This document shows positions 9,413 to 20,027 of a stretch of 64,000 nucleotides of DNA, piece by piece (the stretch's first letter is position 1; each line of letters begins with the position of its first letter). The notes below the pieces were generated by a model. The model was not told the DNA's origin and ran no database searches. It saw nothing but the letters and a program-made list of their open reading frames with translations. A program made the translations under genes and the position numbers. The stretch is from positions 124,001 through 188,000 of the forward strand of contig JAIUOD010000003.1 of NCBI GenBank assembly GCA_020161405.1. The letters run 5' to 3'. This DNA comes from Pseudomonadota bacterium. Lineage in GTDB: Bacteria; Pseudomonadota; Alphaproteobacteria; Caulobacterales; Aquidulcibacteraceae.

Positions 9413-9785
9413 CTCAAACTATATTGTAAAAACTCTCAAAAACTAATATTCAATTTCAAAATTGGTTCAATGTCAATTGAACTAATCGCTTTTTTATTTG
9501 TGTATTTTTTTGCCAAACTTTATGCACTTGTTATATAAAATTCATATTCCATTCAGATACTTGCAATTGAATCTTTTTCACGTATCTATTTACTTATTAG
9601 TTAAGTGGCGTAAATGCAACAATATGTGTTTAATGCAACGATTTTATGCCAAATAGACGCTGTTATCGCAGATAAATAGTTGACCAATATTTACTTTCCG
9701 CTAATCTATATCGGCGACGACCTTTTTGGGTCGTTCGGGTTGCGCGGATTCGCGCGATTAATTGTATAGAGAGGGAAATTAACCC
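9413..9785. other. Intergenic region: ompA control region and 5' leader
   Basis: This 373-nt stretch has no coding signal. The first 260 nt are AT-rich. Just ahead of the porin gene are two short hairpins: ACGACC/GGTCGT at 9717-9734 (6-bp perfect stem) and GCGCG/CGCGC at 9742-9755 (5-bp stem). TTGACC at 9680-9685 is a possible -35 without a clear -10. The hairpins lie in what would be the mRNA leader and could stabilise an abundant porin message (inference). Confidence 0.45.
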
Positions 9786-11000
9786 ATGAAAAATTTTTGG
9801 CTTAGTGCTACTGCATTAGTAGCTCTTGCTGCTGCTCCTGGCCTTGCATCTGCGCAAGGTTGGTATGGTAGCGCGACTGCTGGTTACAACACTAACGGCG
9901 GTATTGATTTTGACGCTGTTGCAAATCCTACTGGCGCTGGCGCATCACCTTACAATATCGGTTCTGGTGCTGTTGGTGACGGCGGCTGGGGCGGTGCTCT
10001 AGCTCTTGGTTATGCTTTTGAGAATGGCTTCCGTACAGAAGCTGAGCTTGGTAAAACTTCTGCTGATTTCGCAAACAAAGGCAATGGTGCAACTCTTGGT
10101 AGCCAATCTACTTGGACTGCTATGTTGAATGGTCTTTATGACTTTAACCGTGACGGTAGAGTAAATCCATTCGTTGGTGCTGGTGTTGGTATGGCACGCG
10201 TTAAAGTTAATGCTTCTTCTTATGATCAAGCAAATGCTTCAAATCCATTGACTGCACTTTCTCGTCAGTCTGCTGTTCACATTTCAGATACTGATTCTAG
10301 CTTTGCTTGGCAATTGATTGCTGGTCTTGGCTTGAAACTTACTGACCAGTTGAGCGCTGACCTTTCTTATAAATGGTTGAACGTTCCTGATCTTACTTTT
10401 GCTGGTACTGGTCGTTACCGTACTAACCAATATGGCAATTCTGCTACTCAAGCATTGACTGTTGGTGGTTCTGAAGGTGCTGGTCTTGGTTCTGGTGGTG
10501 TTGTTGGTCTTGGCTTCCGCTATGCGTTTGCTAAACCTGCTGCACCGGTTGTTGAGCCTCCTCCGCCACCACCGCCACCGCCACCACCGCCTCCTCCTCC
10601 TGAAGAGCCGCCACCACCACCGCCACCACCGCCACCACCAGTTCATGTGGCATGTGACGGACAATCAATGATTGTTTACTTCGAGCATGACAAATCATTC
10701 TTGACTGATGAAGCGACTGCTAAAATCGACAATACTGTAAACCAAATCAAAGCTAATGAGTGTGTTTACAAATCTGTATTGATTGAAGGTCACGCTGATA
10801 CTTCTGGTAATGCACGTTATAACGTTGGCTTGTCTCAAAAACGCGTAACTGTTGTTCATGATGCATTGGTTGCACGTGACGTTCCATCTGATTTGATGGA
10901 AGGCCAAGCGTTCGGCGAAACTAAACCAGCTGTTGCAACTGCTGATGGCGTTAAAGAGCCTATGAACCGTCGTACTGAAGTTACTTTCACTTTCCAATAA
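9786..11000 (+). CDS. OmpA-family outer-membrane protein with proline-rich linker
   Basis: The 404-residue protein begins with a clear signal peptide (cut after ASA, residue 23). Residues 24 to about 255 have the alternating pattern and aromatic ends of an OmpA-like beta-barrel. Residues 258-285 are 15 prolines, two Glu and 11 prolines. The C-terminal domain (about 286-404) is an OmpA/MotB-type peptidoglycan-binding domain: VYFEHDKSFL, IEGHADTSGN and NRRTEVTF are its conserved blocks. It should tether the outer membrane to the cell wall. The ATG has a strong GAGAGGGAAATT upstream, and a strong terminator follows, consistent with a highly expressed single gene. Confidence 0.94.
   Translation: MKNFWLSATALVALAAAPGLASAQGWYGSATAGYNTNGGIDFDAVANPTGAGASPYNIGSGAVGDGGWGGALALGYAFENGFRTEAELGKTSADFANKGNGATLGSQSTWTAMLNGLYDFNRDGRVNPFVGAGVGMARVKVNASSYDQANASNPLTALSRQSAVHISDTDSSFAWQLIAGLGLKLTDQLSADLSYKWLNVPDLTFAGTGRYRTNQYGNSATQALTVGGSEGAGLGSGGVVGLGFRYAFAKPAAPVVEPPPPPPPPPPPPPPPEEPPPPPPPPPPPVHVACDGQSMIVYFEHDKSFLTDEATAKIDNTVNQIKANECVYKSVLIEGHADTSGNARYNVGLSQKRVTVVHDALVARDVPSDLMEGQAFGETKPAVATADGVKEPMNRRTEVTFTFQ
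10557..10640 (+). repeat. Proline-codon tract in the OmpA-like gene
   Basis: Twenty-eight codons made of CCT, CCG and CCA (15 Pro, Glu-Glu, 11 Pro) form a low-complexity C-rich tract. It encodes the rigid linker between barrel and peptidoglycan-binding domain. Such runs normally need EF-P to be translated. Confidence 0.9.
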
Positions 11001-11023
11001 GCGATAAGTAACATCATAATAAG

Positions 11024-11052
11024 AAGGCCCATCATTGATGGGCCTTTTTTAT
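11024..11052 (+). terminator. Rho-independent terminator after the OmpA-like gene
   Basis: A 10-bp stem, AAGGCCCATC (11024-11033) with GATGGGCCTT (11037-11046), has a 3-nt loop and is followed by TTTTATTG. It lies 24 nt after the stop codon and before the convergent phhA gene. Confidence 0.88.
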
Positions 11053-11073
11053 TGTTCAAAAAAAAATGAAATC

Positions 11074-11880
11074 TTAAATCTGATATATATTATCAGTCGG
11101 TAAAATCACTTTTGGCGCATGAATTGGCATTGGTTTCAAGGTTTCATATATTTTTGCAAAATCTTGTAAGGTTGCATCAAACAAATCTTGAAAGCTTTGA
11201 ATGATAAAATAATTTTCTTGTAATCTATCAATTTGATATTCAGTTTTCATAAGCCTCAAAAGATCAAAATTAATCCTTATTGGCTCATTACTTTTAACCG
11301 AATAAACGCTTTCAAGTGGGGAAGATAAAATTCCTGCGCCATATATTTTCAATTGATTATTTTGTGAAATTAAACCAAATTCGACGCTATACCAATAAAG
11401 CCTTGCAAGTTCTTTTAAACTATCAAACTCAATAGCGCGCATACCGCCTTTGCCATAGGCTTCCATATAATCAGCAAAAATTGGATTTGTTAAAAGTGGA
11501 ACATGTCCAAATACATCATGGAAAATATCAGGCTCTGAAATATAATCAAATTGCTCTGGCTTTCTTATAAATTGACCTGCGGGAAAAATTCGATTTGCCA
11601 ATAATTCAAAGAAATCTTCATCTTCTACAAGCCCTTCTACGGCAATGATTTTCCAGCCTGTTTTTTCAAACAATAAAGGGTTTATCTTATCAAAATCAGG
11701 TATGCCACCGTCATTTAGATTTAAAATATTAATTCCATCAAGAAATTCTTGGCATGCAATGTCATTTAGGATTTCAATCTGGCGATTATATAATTTAGCC
11801 CAAGTTTCATGTTCAATTGGCGTATATGACTTCCAATTTTGATTGATTTGAACGCGAGAAATAACATTATTAATAGACAT
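11074..11880 (-). CDS. phhA: Phenylalanine 4-monooxygenase
   Basis: This tetrahydropterin- and iron-dependent enzyme hydroxylates phenylalanine to tyrosine. The ATG at 11880 (MSINNVISRVQINQNW) gives 268 residues; a GTG three codons earlier is possible but not needed. The iron-binding triad of the aromatic amino acid hydroxylases is visible: His121 and His126 in PDIFHDVFGHVPLL, and Glu167 in YWYSVEFGL. The catalytic core is complete with no N-terminal regulatory domain, as expected for bacterial forms. No pterin-4a-carbinolamine dehydratase gene (phhB) is nearby. A perfect 9-bp inverted repeat lies 10-31 nt upstream of the ATG, suggesting control by a dedicated regulator. Confidence 0.96.
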   Translation of the reverse strand: MSINNVISRVQINQNWKSYTPIEHETWAKLYNRQIEILNDIACQEFLDGINILNLNDGGIPDFDKINPLLFEKTGWKIIAVEGLVEDEDFFELLANRIFPAGQFIRKPEQFDYISEPDIFHDVFGHVPLLTNPIFADYMEAYGKGGMRAIEFDSLKELARLYWYSVEFGLISQNNQLKIYGAGILSSPLESVYSVKSNEPIRINFDLLRLMKTEYQIDRLQENYFIIQSFQDLFDATLQDFAKIYETLKPMPIHAPKVILPTDNIYQI

Positions 11881-11889
11881 AAGAACCAC

Positions 11890-11934
11890 ATTAGTTACTT
11901 TTGTAACTAATTTAGTCTAAGACATAATTTAGTC
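11890..11934 (-). promoter_or_regulatory. Inverted repeat and TTAGT boxes upstream of phhA
   Basis: ATTAGTTAC and GTAACTAAT form a perfect 9-bp inverted repeat with a 4-nt spacer at 11890-11911. Beside it are the small palindrome TTAGTCTAA (11912-11920) and a second TTTAGTC at 11928-11934. Repeated TTAGT half-sites just ahead of the start codon look like a multi-site operator; in RNA the main repeat would also make a hairpin at the ribosome entry site. Which regulator acts is unknown. Confidence 0.5.
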
Positions 11935-11947
11935 AATCAATTATAAT

Positions 11948-12280
11948 TTAATTGGCGCGCAAATTTGCGTTATATTTATGTTTCTTAGGGTCAAACTTAC
12001 CAAAAACCTCACTCACACTTGGATGAGATACGGGGTCGCCACTATCATCAAATGTAAGGTTCTGTTCTGAAACATAGGCTACATAATGGGTTTCATCATT
12101 TTCAGCGAATAAATGATAATATGGTTGGTCGCGTGACGGGCGCATATTTTCAGGAATGGAATCATACCATTCTTCAGAACTTGAAAATTCCGAATCCACA
12201 TCAAAAACTACGCCACGGAAAGGAAAATGGCGATGTTTTACAATTTGACCAATTGCGAATTTTGCTAATTTAGCTTCCAT
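11948..12280 (-). CDS. hspQ: Heat shock protein HspQ / YccV-like
   Basis: The 110-residue protein matches the HspQ (hemimethylated-DNA-binding YccV) family. Visible blocks are KFAIGQIVKHRHFPFRGVVFD at the start, RPSRDQPYYHLFAE, and YVAYVSEQNL. In enterobacteria HspQ promotes degradation of certain proteins by Lon; the role in alphaproteobacteria is less defined. The ATG at 12280 has a good GGAGAT ribosome site. It lies 67 nt upstream of phhA on the same strand, but the palindrome between them suggests separate control of phhA. No obvious heat-shock promoter was found. Confidence 0.92.
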   Translation of the reverse strand: MEAKLAKFAIGQIVKHRHFPFRGVVFDVDSEFSSSEEWYDSIPENMRPSRDQPYYHLFAENDETHYVAYVSEQNLTFDDSGDPVSHPSVSEVFGKFDPKKHKYNANLRAN

Positions 12281-12399
12281 TTTTTATCTCCAATCATGAG
12301 ATAATGTGCGCCACAATTTAATTCAATGGTTTAAAACAAAATGTTGCATAATATTGGCGTTTTGAACATTTATGTATTATGAAGCATTTAGAGAATTAA

Positions 12400-14657
<2,258 letters not shown>

Positions 14658-14658
14658 T

Positions 14659-15963
14659 ATGAGAGATGGTGCACGGGCGCAGGCCGCAATAGAAGTTTTA
14701 GAAGATTCGGTTGATACAAAGCGTCCACCCGCTTTATGTTTGAAAGATTGGGCAAATAAGCACAGGTTCGCAGGTTCAAAAGATAGATCCGCGATTGGTG
14801 ATATTGTTTTCATGGCAATGCGCCTAAGGGCGCAATCATCATATGCTTTTGGGCAAGAAAACCCGCGCGCGTGGGTTTTGGGGGCTTTGAAATTCGGCTT
14901 TGGAATGTCAAATGATGAAATCATTGCATGGTCGCATGATAATGAGCATTCATTTGCCACCCCAAATGAAGAAGAATTAAAATGCTTTGAAAAATCATTT
15001 GAGAATTGTGATCCTTGGGTGATTGGTAATTATCCAAAATGGCTTGATGGCGAATTGCAAAAAGCCTTTGGCGATAATCGTGGGACGGAATTGGCTGCAT
15101 TGTCAAAACCTGCGCCGCTTGATTTTCGGGTTAATAGTATAAAGTCAAATATTGATAATTTAATCAAAGAATTATCATCTTCACCTAAATTGCAATCTGA
15201 AATTTTAAAAACACCTTTATCAAAAATTGGTGCACGCCTTGCATGGTCAAATGGGCGGGCATTTCCATTCGCCGTTGAGCCAGCATTTTTACGCGGTGAA
15301 TTTGAAGTTCAAGACGAAGCAAGCCAATTATGCGCCCAGTTAACTGGTGCAAAAGAAGGGCAGAAAATTGCCGATGTTTGCGCAGGTGGTGGTGGCAAAA
15401 CCCTTGCACTTGGCGCATTGACCAATAATAAAGCCAATATAATCGCTTATGACACTGACCCAAATCGTATTGCGCCAATTTATGAAAGATTACGCCGTGC
15501 AGGTGTGGATGCCGATGTGCGCACTGATAGGCGTGGAATTGATACATTCAAAGACATAAATGGCAAATGCGATGTGGTTTTGGTTGATGCACCATGCACA
15601 GGGGCGGGAACATGGCGCCGTGCACCTGATACAAAATGGAAATTAACTGACCAAAATATTGAAAAACGTCAAAATGATCAGCAATCTGCCTTAAAAATGG
15701 CGGCGCCTTTAGTTAAAAAGGGCGGCCTATTGGCTTATGTTACATGTTCAATTTTACCATGTGAAAATGATGAAAGCGTTGAAAAATTCCTTAATGCCTA
15801 TCCACAATATGAGGCCAAACCAATCATGCAACATTTGCAAGAATTGGGCATGGAATATTTGGCGGATCATGTTCATTTCACAAAATATGGCATTCAATTC
15901 ACACCATTAAAATCAAATACTGATGGCTTTTATTTCGCGCCATTAATTTTATCGGAGCAATAG
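14659..15963 (+). CDS. RsmB/NOP2-family RNA (cytosine-5-)-methyltransferase
   Basis: A 434-residue SAM-dependent m5C RNA methyltransferase of the RsmB/NOP2/Sun family. After an N-terminal helical region, the catalytic domain has the SAM motif IADVCAGGGGKTLALGA and the two catalytic Cys motifs VDAPCTGAGTWRR and YVTCSILPCEN. Its exact target, 16S rRNA C967 as in E. coli RsmB or another site, cannot be told from sequence. It sits tightly between guaB (1 nt) and guaA (0 nt), an arrangement known in other alphaproteobacteria, so it is co-transcribed with GMP synthesis. Confidence 0.9.
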   Translation: MRDGARAQAAIEVLEDSVDTKRPPALCLKDWANKHRFAGSKDRSAIGDIVFMAMRLRAQSSYAFGQENPRAWVLGALKFGFGMSNDEIIAWSHDNEHSFATPNEEELKCFEKSFENCDPWVIGNYPKWLDGELQKAFGDNRGTELAALSKPAPLDFRVNSIKSNIDNLIKELSSSPKLQSEILKTPLSKIGARLAWSNGRAFPFAVEPAFLRGEFEVQDEASQLCAQLTGAKEGQKIADVCAGGGGKTLALGALTNNKANIIAYDTDPNRIAPIYERLRRAGVDADVRTDRRGIDTFKDINGKCDVVLVDAPCTGAGTWRRAPDTKWKLTDQNIEKRQNDQQSALKMAAPLVKKGGLLAYVTCSILPCENDESVEKFLNAYPQYEAKPIMQHLQELGMEYLADHVHFTKYGIQFTPLKSNTDGFYFAPLILSEQ

Positions 15964-17523
15964 ATGACAAACCCAAATCACGAAATTGTTTTAATTATTG
16001 ATTTTGGTTCACAAGTTACCCAATTAATCGCCCGCCGCGTTCGTGAAGCAGGGGTTTATTGCGAAGTTCACCCATATAATCGCGCCGATGAGTTTTTGAA
16101 AAATAACCAACCGAAAGCGATTATTTTCTCTGGTGGTCCAGATAGTGTTTTGCGCGAAAATTCACCACGAGCGCCACAATCTGCGTTTGATGCGGGCGTT
16201 CCAATACTTGGTATTTGTTACGGTCAACAAACTTTGGTTACGCAATTGGGTGGTAAGGTTGAAGGTGGTCATGCCGCTGAATTTGGCCGCGCCGATGTTG
16301 AAATTGTAAAACCAAGCCCGCTTTATGACGGAATTTGGGATGTTGGCGGCAAATATAATGTTTGGATGTCACATGGCGACCGCGTAACCCAATTGCCAGA
16401 TGGTTTTGAGGTTTTGGCCTATTCAGAAAACGCCCCATTTGCGATTGCCGCCAATGAGGCTGCAAAACAATATACATTCATGTTCCACCCTGAAGTTGTT
16501 CACACACCTGATGGCGCGGCATTAATAAAAAACTTCCTTACCAAAATTGCGGGCTGCCACAATGATTGGACAATGGCATCATTCCGCACAGAGGCAATCG
16601 CCAAAATTCGCGAACAAGTAGGCACTTCAAAAGTTATTTGTGGTCTTTCTGGCGGTGTTGATTCATCGGTTGCCGCGGTTTTAATCCATGAAGCAATTGG
16701 CGATCAATTAACCTGCGTATTCGTTGATCACGGACTAATGCGCGCAGGTGAGGCCGAGCAAGTGGTCGATTTATTCCGTAATCATTATAATATCCCACTT
16801 ATTCACGCCGATGAAAGTGAGCGTTTCTTGGGTGCTTTGGCGGGGGTTACAGATCCTGAAGTTAAACGCAAAACCATTGGCAAGCTTTTCATTGATGTTT
16901 TTGAAGATAAGGCAAAAACTATTGGCGGCGCTGAATTTTTGGCGCAGGGCACATTATATCCCGATGTTATCGAAAGCGTTTCATTCGACGGCGGCCCATC
17001 GGTTACAATTAAAAGCCACCATAATGTCGGCGGCCTGCCTGAGCGTATGAATATGAAACTTCTTGAGCCTTTACGTGATTTGTTTAAAGACGAAGTGCGC
17101 GCATTGGGCGAAGAACTTGGCCTTAATCACCAATTTGTTAGCCGCCACCCATTCCCAGGGCCAGGTTTGGCAATTCGTATCCCTGGTGAAGTTACGCGCG
17201 AAAAATGCGAAATCTTACGTAAAGCGGATGTGATTTATCTTGAAGAAATTCGTAATGCTGGCCTTTATGATAAAATCTGGCAAGCCTTCACCGTTCTTTT
17301 GCCTGTTAAAACAGTAGGCGTAATGGGCGATGGGCGCACTTATGATTATGTTTGCGCATTACGCGCGGTCAATTCCACAGATGGAATGACCGCCGATTTC
17401 TACCCCTTTGAAATGAGCTTCTTGGGCAGGGTTTCAACCCGCATTGTCAATGAAGTTAAGGGCATAAATCGCGTTACTTATGATATAACAAGCAAACCGC
17501 CAGGGACGATTGAGTGGGAGTAA
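15964..17523 (+). CDS. guaA: GMP synthase (glutamine-hydrolysing)
   Basis: GuaA aminates XMP to GMP using ATP and glutamine. The 519-residue protein has an N-terminal class I amidotransferase domain: [18 protein letters not shown] at the start, the nucleophile Cys in GICYGQQ, and the His-Glu pair in FHPEVVHT. The ATP-pyrophosphatase domain follows with the P-loop [12 protein letters not shown], and the dimerisation domain contains [12 protein letters not shown] and the C-terminal KPPGTIEWE. The stop codon is followed after 3 nt by the zinc-ribbon gene. Confidence 0.98.
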   Translation: MTNPNHEIVLIIDFGSQVTQLIARRVREAGVYCEVHPYNRADEFLKNNQPKAIIFSGGPDSVLRENSPRAPQSAFDAGVPILGICYGQQTLVTQLGGKVEGGHAAEFGRADVEIVKPSPLYDGIWDVGGKYNVWMSHGDRVTQLPDGFEVLAYSENAPFAIAANEAAKQYTFMFHPEVVHTPDGAALIKNFLTKIAGCHNDWTMASFRTEAIAKIREQVGTSKVICGLSGGVDSSVAAVLIHEAIGDQLTCVFVDHGLMRAGEAEQVVDLFRNHYNIPLIHADESERFLGALAGVTDPEVKRKTIGKLFIDVFEDKAKTIGGAEFLAQGTLYPDVIESVSFDGGPSVTIKSHHNVGGLPERMNMKLLEPLRDLFKDEVRALGEELGLNHQFVSRHPFPGPGLAIRIPGEVTREKCEILRKADVIYLEEIRNAGLYDKIWQAFTVLLPVKTVGVMGDGRTYDYVCALRAVNSTDGMTADFYPFEMSFLGRVSTRIVNEVKGINRVTYDITSKPPGTIEWE

Positions 17524-17526
17524 GAA

Positions 17527-17736
17527 GTGGCAAATCAATTTACATGTAGCAAATGCGGCAATCATGATTATGAAAAAGAAGAAATTTCAACAAATGGTGG
17601 TGCTTGGTCAAGGTTTTTTGATGTTTCAAACAAAAGATTTGTCGCTTTCTCATGCACAAATTGTGGCTATACCGAATTATTCAAGCGCAATTCTACTGGC
17701 TTAAGTAATTTTATCGACTTTATTGGTTCAAATTAG
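17527..17736 (+). CDS. Small zinc-ribbon protein
   Basis: A 69-residue protein with two CxxC pairs, CSKCG near the N-terminus and CTNCGYTELF near the middle, spaced as in a zinc ribbon. It resembles the predicted nucleic-acid-binding zinc-ribbon proteins of the DUF2082 type; this match is from memory of the motif layout. Start is GTG, 3 nt after the guaA stop, so it is probably translated from the gua transcript. Its last 17 nt overlap the end of the convergent membrane-protein gene. Confidence 0.8.
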   Translation: MANQFTCSKCGNHDYEKEEISTNGGAWSRFFDVSNKRFVAFSCTNCGYTELFKRNSTGLSNFIDFIGSN

Positions 17737-18325
17737 GCTTTCTCTTTGCGATTAATCTTATTGCAAGCGCCATTAGTATCGGTGCAATTGCGATTAAGTA
17801 CATTGGATTATGCGGCACACGTTTTCCAAAGTTAATCAAGAAAAATGCCCAAATAAGCCAAATACCAAAAGTATGTATCTTTACCCATGTTTGCGGTTTT
17901 ATAAGCCTTCTTACAGGGTAAAGTGACGTTATTGCCAACATAATAATAACAAAATAGCATGAGCCACCGGCGACATATGAAACAATATTTGTAAGTTGTT
18001 TGAATAGTGCAAGGTCAATGCTTGCCAATCTATAAATGGCAATTGCGTGAATTAAGTGCGAAAAAGCAAATGAAAGCCCGAAAGAACGGCGGTTTTTCAA
18101 TATCCATTTTGTGAAATCACTTGGGAATAATTTTACTAGGCTTGATGCCATAAAAGCAAGCAAGAATAATGTTAAAGATGTTCGCGCCGTAAGACGTATT
18201 GTTGCGCGCACGCCATCAATTTCAATTGGACTATGCAAATAAGTTATCGCACATAATCCAAATAAAATTAAAGCGATAATGGATGTTAAACCCCAATCAT
18301 TCGAAACTTGATTTTTACTATTCAT
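17720..18325 (-). CDS. Ferric-reductase-like haem membrane protein (MsrQ/YedZ-like)
   Basis: A 201-residue integral membrane protein with about six hydrophobic segments. The layout and the His residues in SHLIHAIAIYR and in WVKIHTFGIWLIW match the ferric reductase-like transmembrane domain in which histidines bind b haem. Length is like MsrQ, the partner of the periplasmic methionine sulfoxide reductase MsrP, but no msrP gene is adjacent, so the electron acceptor is unknown. It is divergent from a TetR-family regulator, and a 17-bp inverted repeat between them suggests it is the regulator's target. Convergent overlap of 17 nt with the zinc-ribbon gene. Confidence 0.8.
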   Translation of the reverse strand: MNSKNQVSNDWGLTSIIALILFGLCAITYLHSPIEIDGVRATIRLTARTSLTLFLLAFMASSLVKLFPSDFTKWILKNRRSFGLSFAFSHLIHAIAIYRLASIDLALFKQLTNIVSYVAGGSCYFVIIMLAITSLYPVRRLIKPQTWVKIHTFGIWLIWAFFLINFGKRVPHNPMYLIAIAPILMALAIRLIAKRKPNLNQ

Positions 18326-18340
18326 GCCTATTTCCTATAA

Positions 18341-18357
18341 TGTAATCACTGTTTACA
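18341..18357. promoter_or_regulatory. Candidate TetR operator
   Basis: TGTAATCACTGTTTACA is an imperfect 17-bp inverted repeat with perfect TGTAA/TTACA arms. It lies 16 nt from the start of the divergent haem-protein gene and about 70 nt from the TetR start, a usual place for an operator shared by both. Confidence 0.5.
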
Positions 18358-18427
18358 TTTATGGCGCATTAAGTGTCAAGTGCTATAATTGTGTGTTACA
18401 AAATATTTATATGTGCTAAGGTTTATA

Positions 18428-19057
18428 ATGAATTTAGATGCCAAACCTGACAAAACTGCCTATCATCATGGTAATCTTATCGAGGCCTTGCTTGAGGTTG
18501 CGGTATCATTAATTGAAGAGAAGGGCGTTGAACAGCTTTCAGTGCGCGAACTTGCAAAGCGTGCGAATGTTTCGCCAGGGGCGCCATTTCGTCATTTTAA
18601 AAACAAAACTGCGCTTTTAACCGCGGTTGCCGAACAGGCAATGGCAAGGCTTACAATTGCAATTCAAAATGAAATTAAAAATGAGGGTATAGAAGATCCG
18701 ATTGAAACTTTTCATTCACTTGGGCGCGCCTATTTGAATTGGGCATTAAATAACCCAACCCATTTTCAAATTATAAGTTCACGTAATTTGATTGATTTTA
18801 ATTCATCAAAACAATTAGTTGAGCAAAATGAAAACATAAGAATAATAATGATACGCCTTATTAATAAGGCAAAAGAGCAGGGGATATTAAACAAGAAATT
18901 AGACCCAAATGATTTGATATTTGCCGCTCGTGCTTTTGTTTATGGTGTTGCGCGAATGTGGGTTGATAGGCATTTCAACGAATGGAATATCAAAGATGAT
19001 GCACAAATTGCAATGCAAAAAGCGCTAAATCTATTCATATCATCAATTAGAAATTGA
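18428..19057 (+). CDS. TetR/AcrR-family transcriptional regulator
   Basis: A 209-residue regulator. The ATG at 18428 (MNLDAKPDKTAYHHGNL) is chosen over an upstream start at 18389 because it has an AAGG ribosome site and begins just before the family's conserved YHHGNL segment. The helix-turn-helix is LSVRELAKRANVSPGAPFRHFKNKTALL, at about residues 37-65. The C-terminal ligand-binding part resembles the WHG-type TetR C-domain; the ligand is unknown. It is divergent from the haem membrane protein, with a candidate operator between them, and overlaps the convergent transporter gene by 15 nt. Confidence 0.88.
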   Translation: MNLDAKPDKTAYHHGNLIEALLEVAVSLIEEKGVEQLSVRELAKRANVSPGAPFRHFKNKTALLTAVAEQAMARLTIAIQNEIKNEGIEDPIETFHSLGRAYLNWALNNPTHFQIISSRNLIDFNSSKQLVEQNENIRIIMIRLINKAKEQGILNKKLDPNDLIFAARAFVYGVARMWVDRHFNEWNIKDDAQIAMQKALNLFISSIRN

Positions 19058-20014
19058 ATTATTTGCACCCCATTTCCCTGCCAATAAGCTACAGGCTATT
19101 AATTGGCTTTGGTGATATATCATAATTGGAATTAATATAATTCCCAAATATGGGCTTGAAGCGAATAAAATGGCCGCAATTGGTGCACCATTTGCAAGGC
19201 TTTTTGTAACGCCGCAAAACACACCGGCAACCTTATCTTGATGTGAAAAGCCAAATAATTTTGCAACCTCTATTGTTGAAAATAAAACAAAGGCCAGCAA
19301 AGTGATTATTGAAATTAAAATGATTATAATTTCAAAAGGCGCAATTTTATTCCAAATTTTGTCGTAATTTGCATTACAAAACGCCACAAAAACAATTAGA
19401 ACTAAAACGCTTTTATCAACGAACCCAATTATTTTTTTATGTTTATTTATTGTATTTATAATTATTGGTCGGAAGAATTGCCCTAATATGAATGGTAATA
19501 AAAGGGTTTTTGCAATATCAAAAATTGCCTTTTTAATATCAAAATGGCCAAGATTGGCATCATGCATTATTATTGAAACTAAGAATGGGGTTATAAAAAT
19601 CCCTAAAATCCCTGAAATTGTAGCATCAAAAACCGCACCAGCGACATTGCCTTTACCAATTCCCGTTAGGGTGACGGACGATGAAATAGTCGAAGAAAGG
19701 GCGCATAAATAGAAAAAGCCCAATCTTACAGGAAATGATATAAAATCTTTTGCAAAAAAGAAAAACGCAAAGCCAATTAATGGGTAAAATATAAACGTGC
19801 AGCTTTGGATGAATAAATGAAGCCGCCAATTTGATGCACCTAGTTTAATTGCATCAAAAGATAAATTTGCCCCATGCAAAAAAAATACAAGTGCAACGCC
19901 CCATTTGCTTATTGTTTCCAAATGCAAAGGTGAATTTTTGGCGCCTATCCAAGGCGCTAAAAAAGATAATAAAACCGCCACAAGCATAGATAAAACGAAT
20001 TTATCAATCCGCAT
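19043..20014 (-). CDS. SBF-like (bile acid:sodium symporter-type) transporter
   Basis: A 323-residue inner-membrane protein with nine or ten hydrophobic helices. The N-terminal FFLHGANLSFDAIKLG and the central SSTISSSVTLTGIGKGNVAGAVFDA correspond to conserved, probably substrate-binding segments of the YfeH-like branch of the bile acid:sodium symporter superfamily. The true substrate is unknown in most members of this branch. It starts 13 nt after the stop of the DD-carboxypeptidase gene on the same strand, so the two may be co-transcribed. Confidence 0.85.
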   Translation of the reverse strand: MRIDKFVLSMLVAVLLSFLAPWIGAKNSPLHLETISKWGVALVFFLHGANLSFDAIKLGASNWRLHLFIQSCTFIFYPLIGFAFFFFAKDFISFPVRLGFFYLCALSSTISSSVTLTGIGKGNVAGAVFDATISGILGIFITPFLVSIIMHDANLGHFDIKKAIFDIAKTLLLPFILGQFFRPIIINTINKHKKIIGFVDKSVLVLIVFVAFCNANYDKIWNKIAPFEIIIILISIITLLAFVLFSTIEVAKLFGFSHQDKVAGVFCGVTKSLANGAPIAAILFASSPYLGIILIPIMIYHQSQLIACSLLAGKWGANNSISN

Positions 20015-20027
20015 GGCGATAGAATTA

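Noticed and set aside
9220..9429. 69-codon open frame spanning the tRNA-Lys gene
   Set aside because: It crosses a clear tRNA and its sequence is just translated tRNA and flanks.
10557..10640. Short repeats considered as CRISPR-like
   Set aside because: They are in-frame proline codons without regular repeats and spacers. No CRISPR array was found anywhere in the window.
10284..10671. Open frames over the proline tract on both strands, rich in Trp/Arg or Leu/His
   Set aside because: They are produced by the CCN repeat codons of the OmpA-like gene read in other frames.
17510..17704. 64-codon frame overlapping the zinc-ribbon gene
   Set aside because: The other frame has two CxxC pairs of a zinc ribbon; this one has no recognisable motif.
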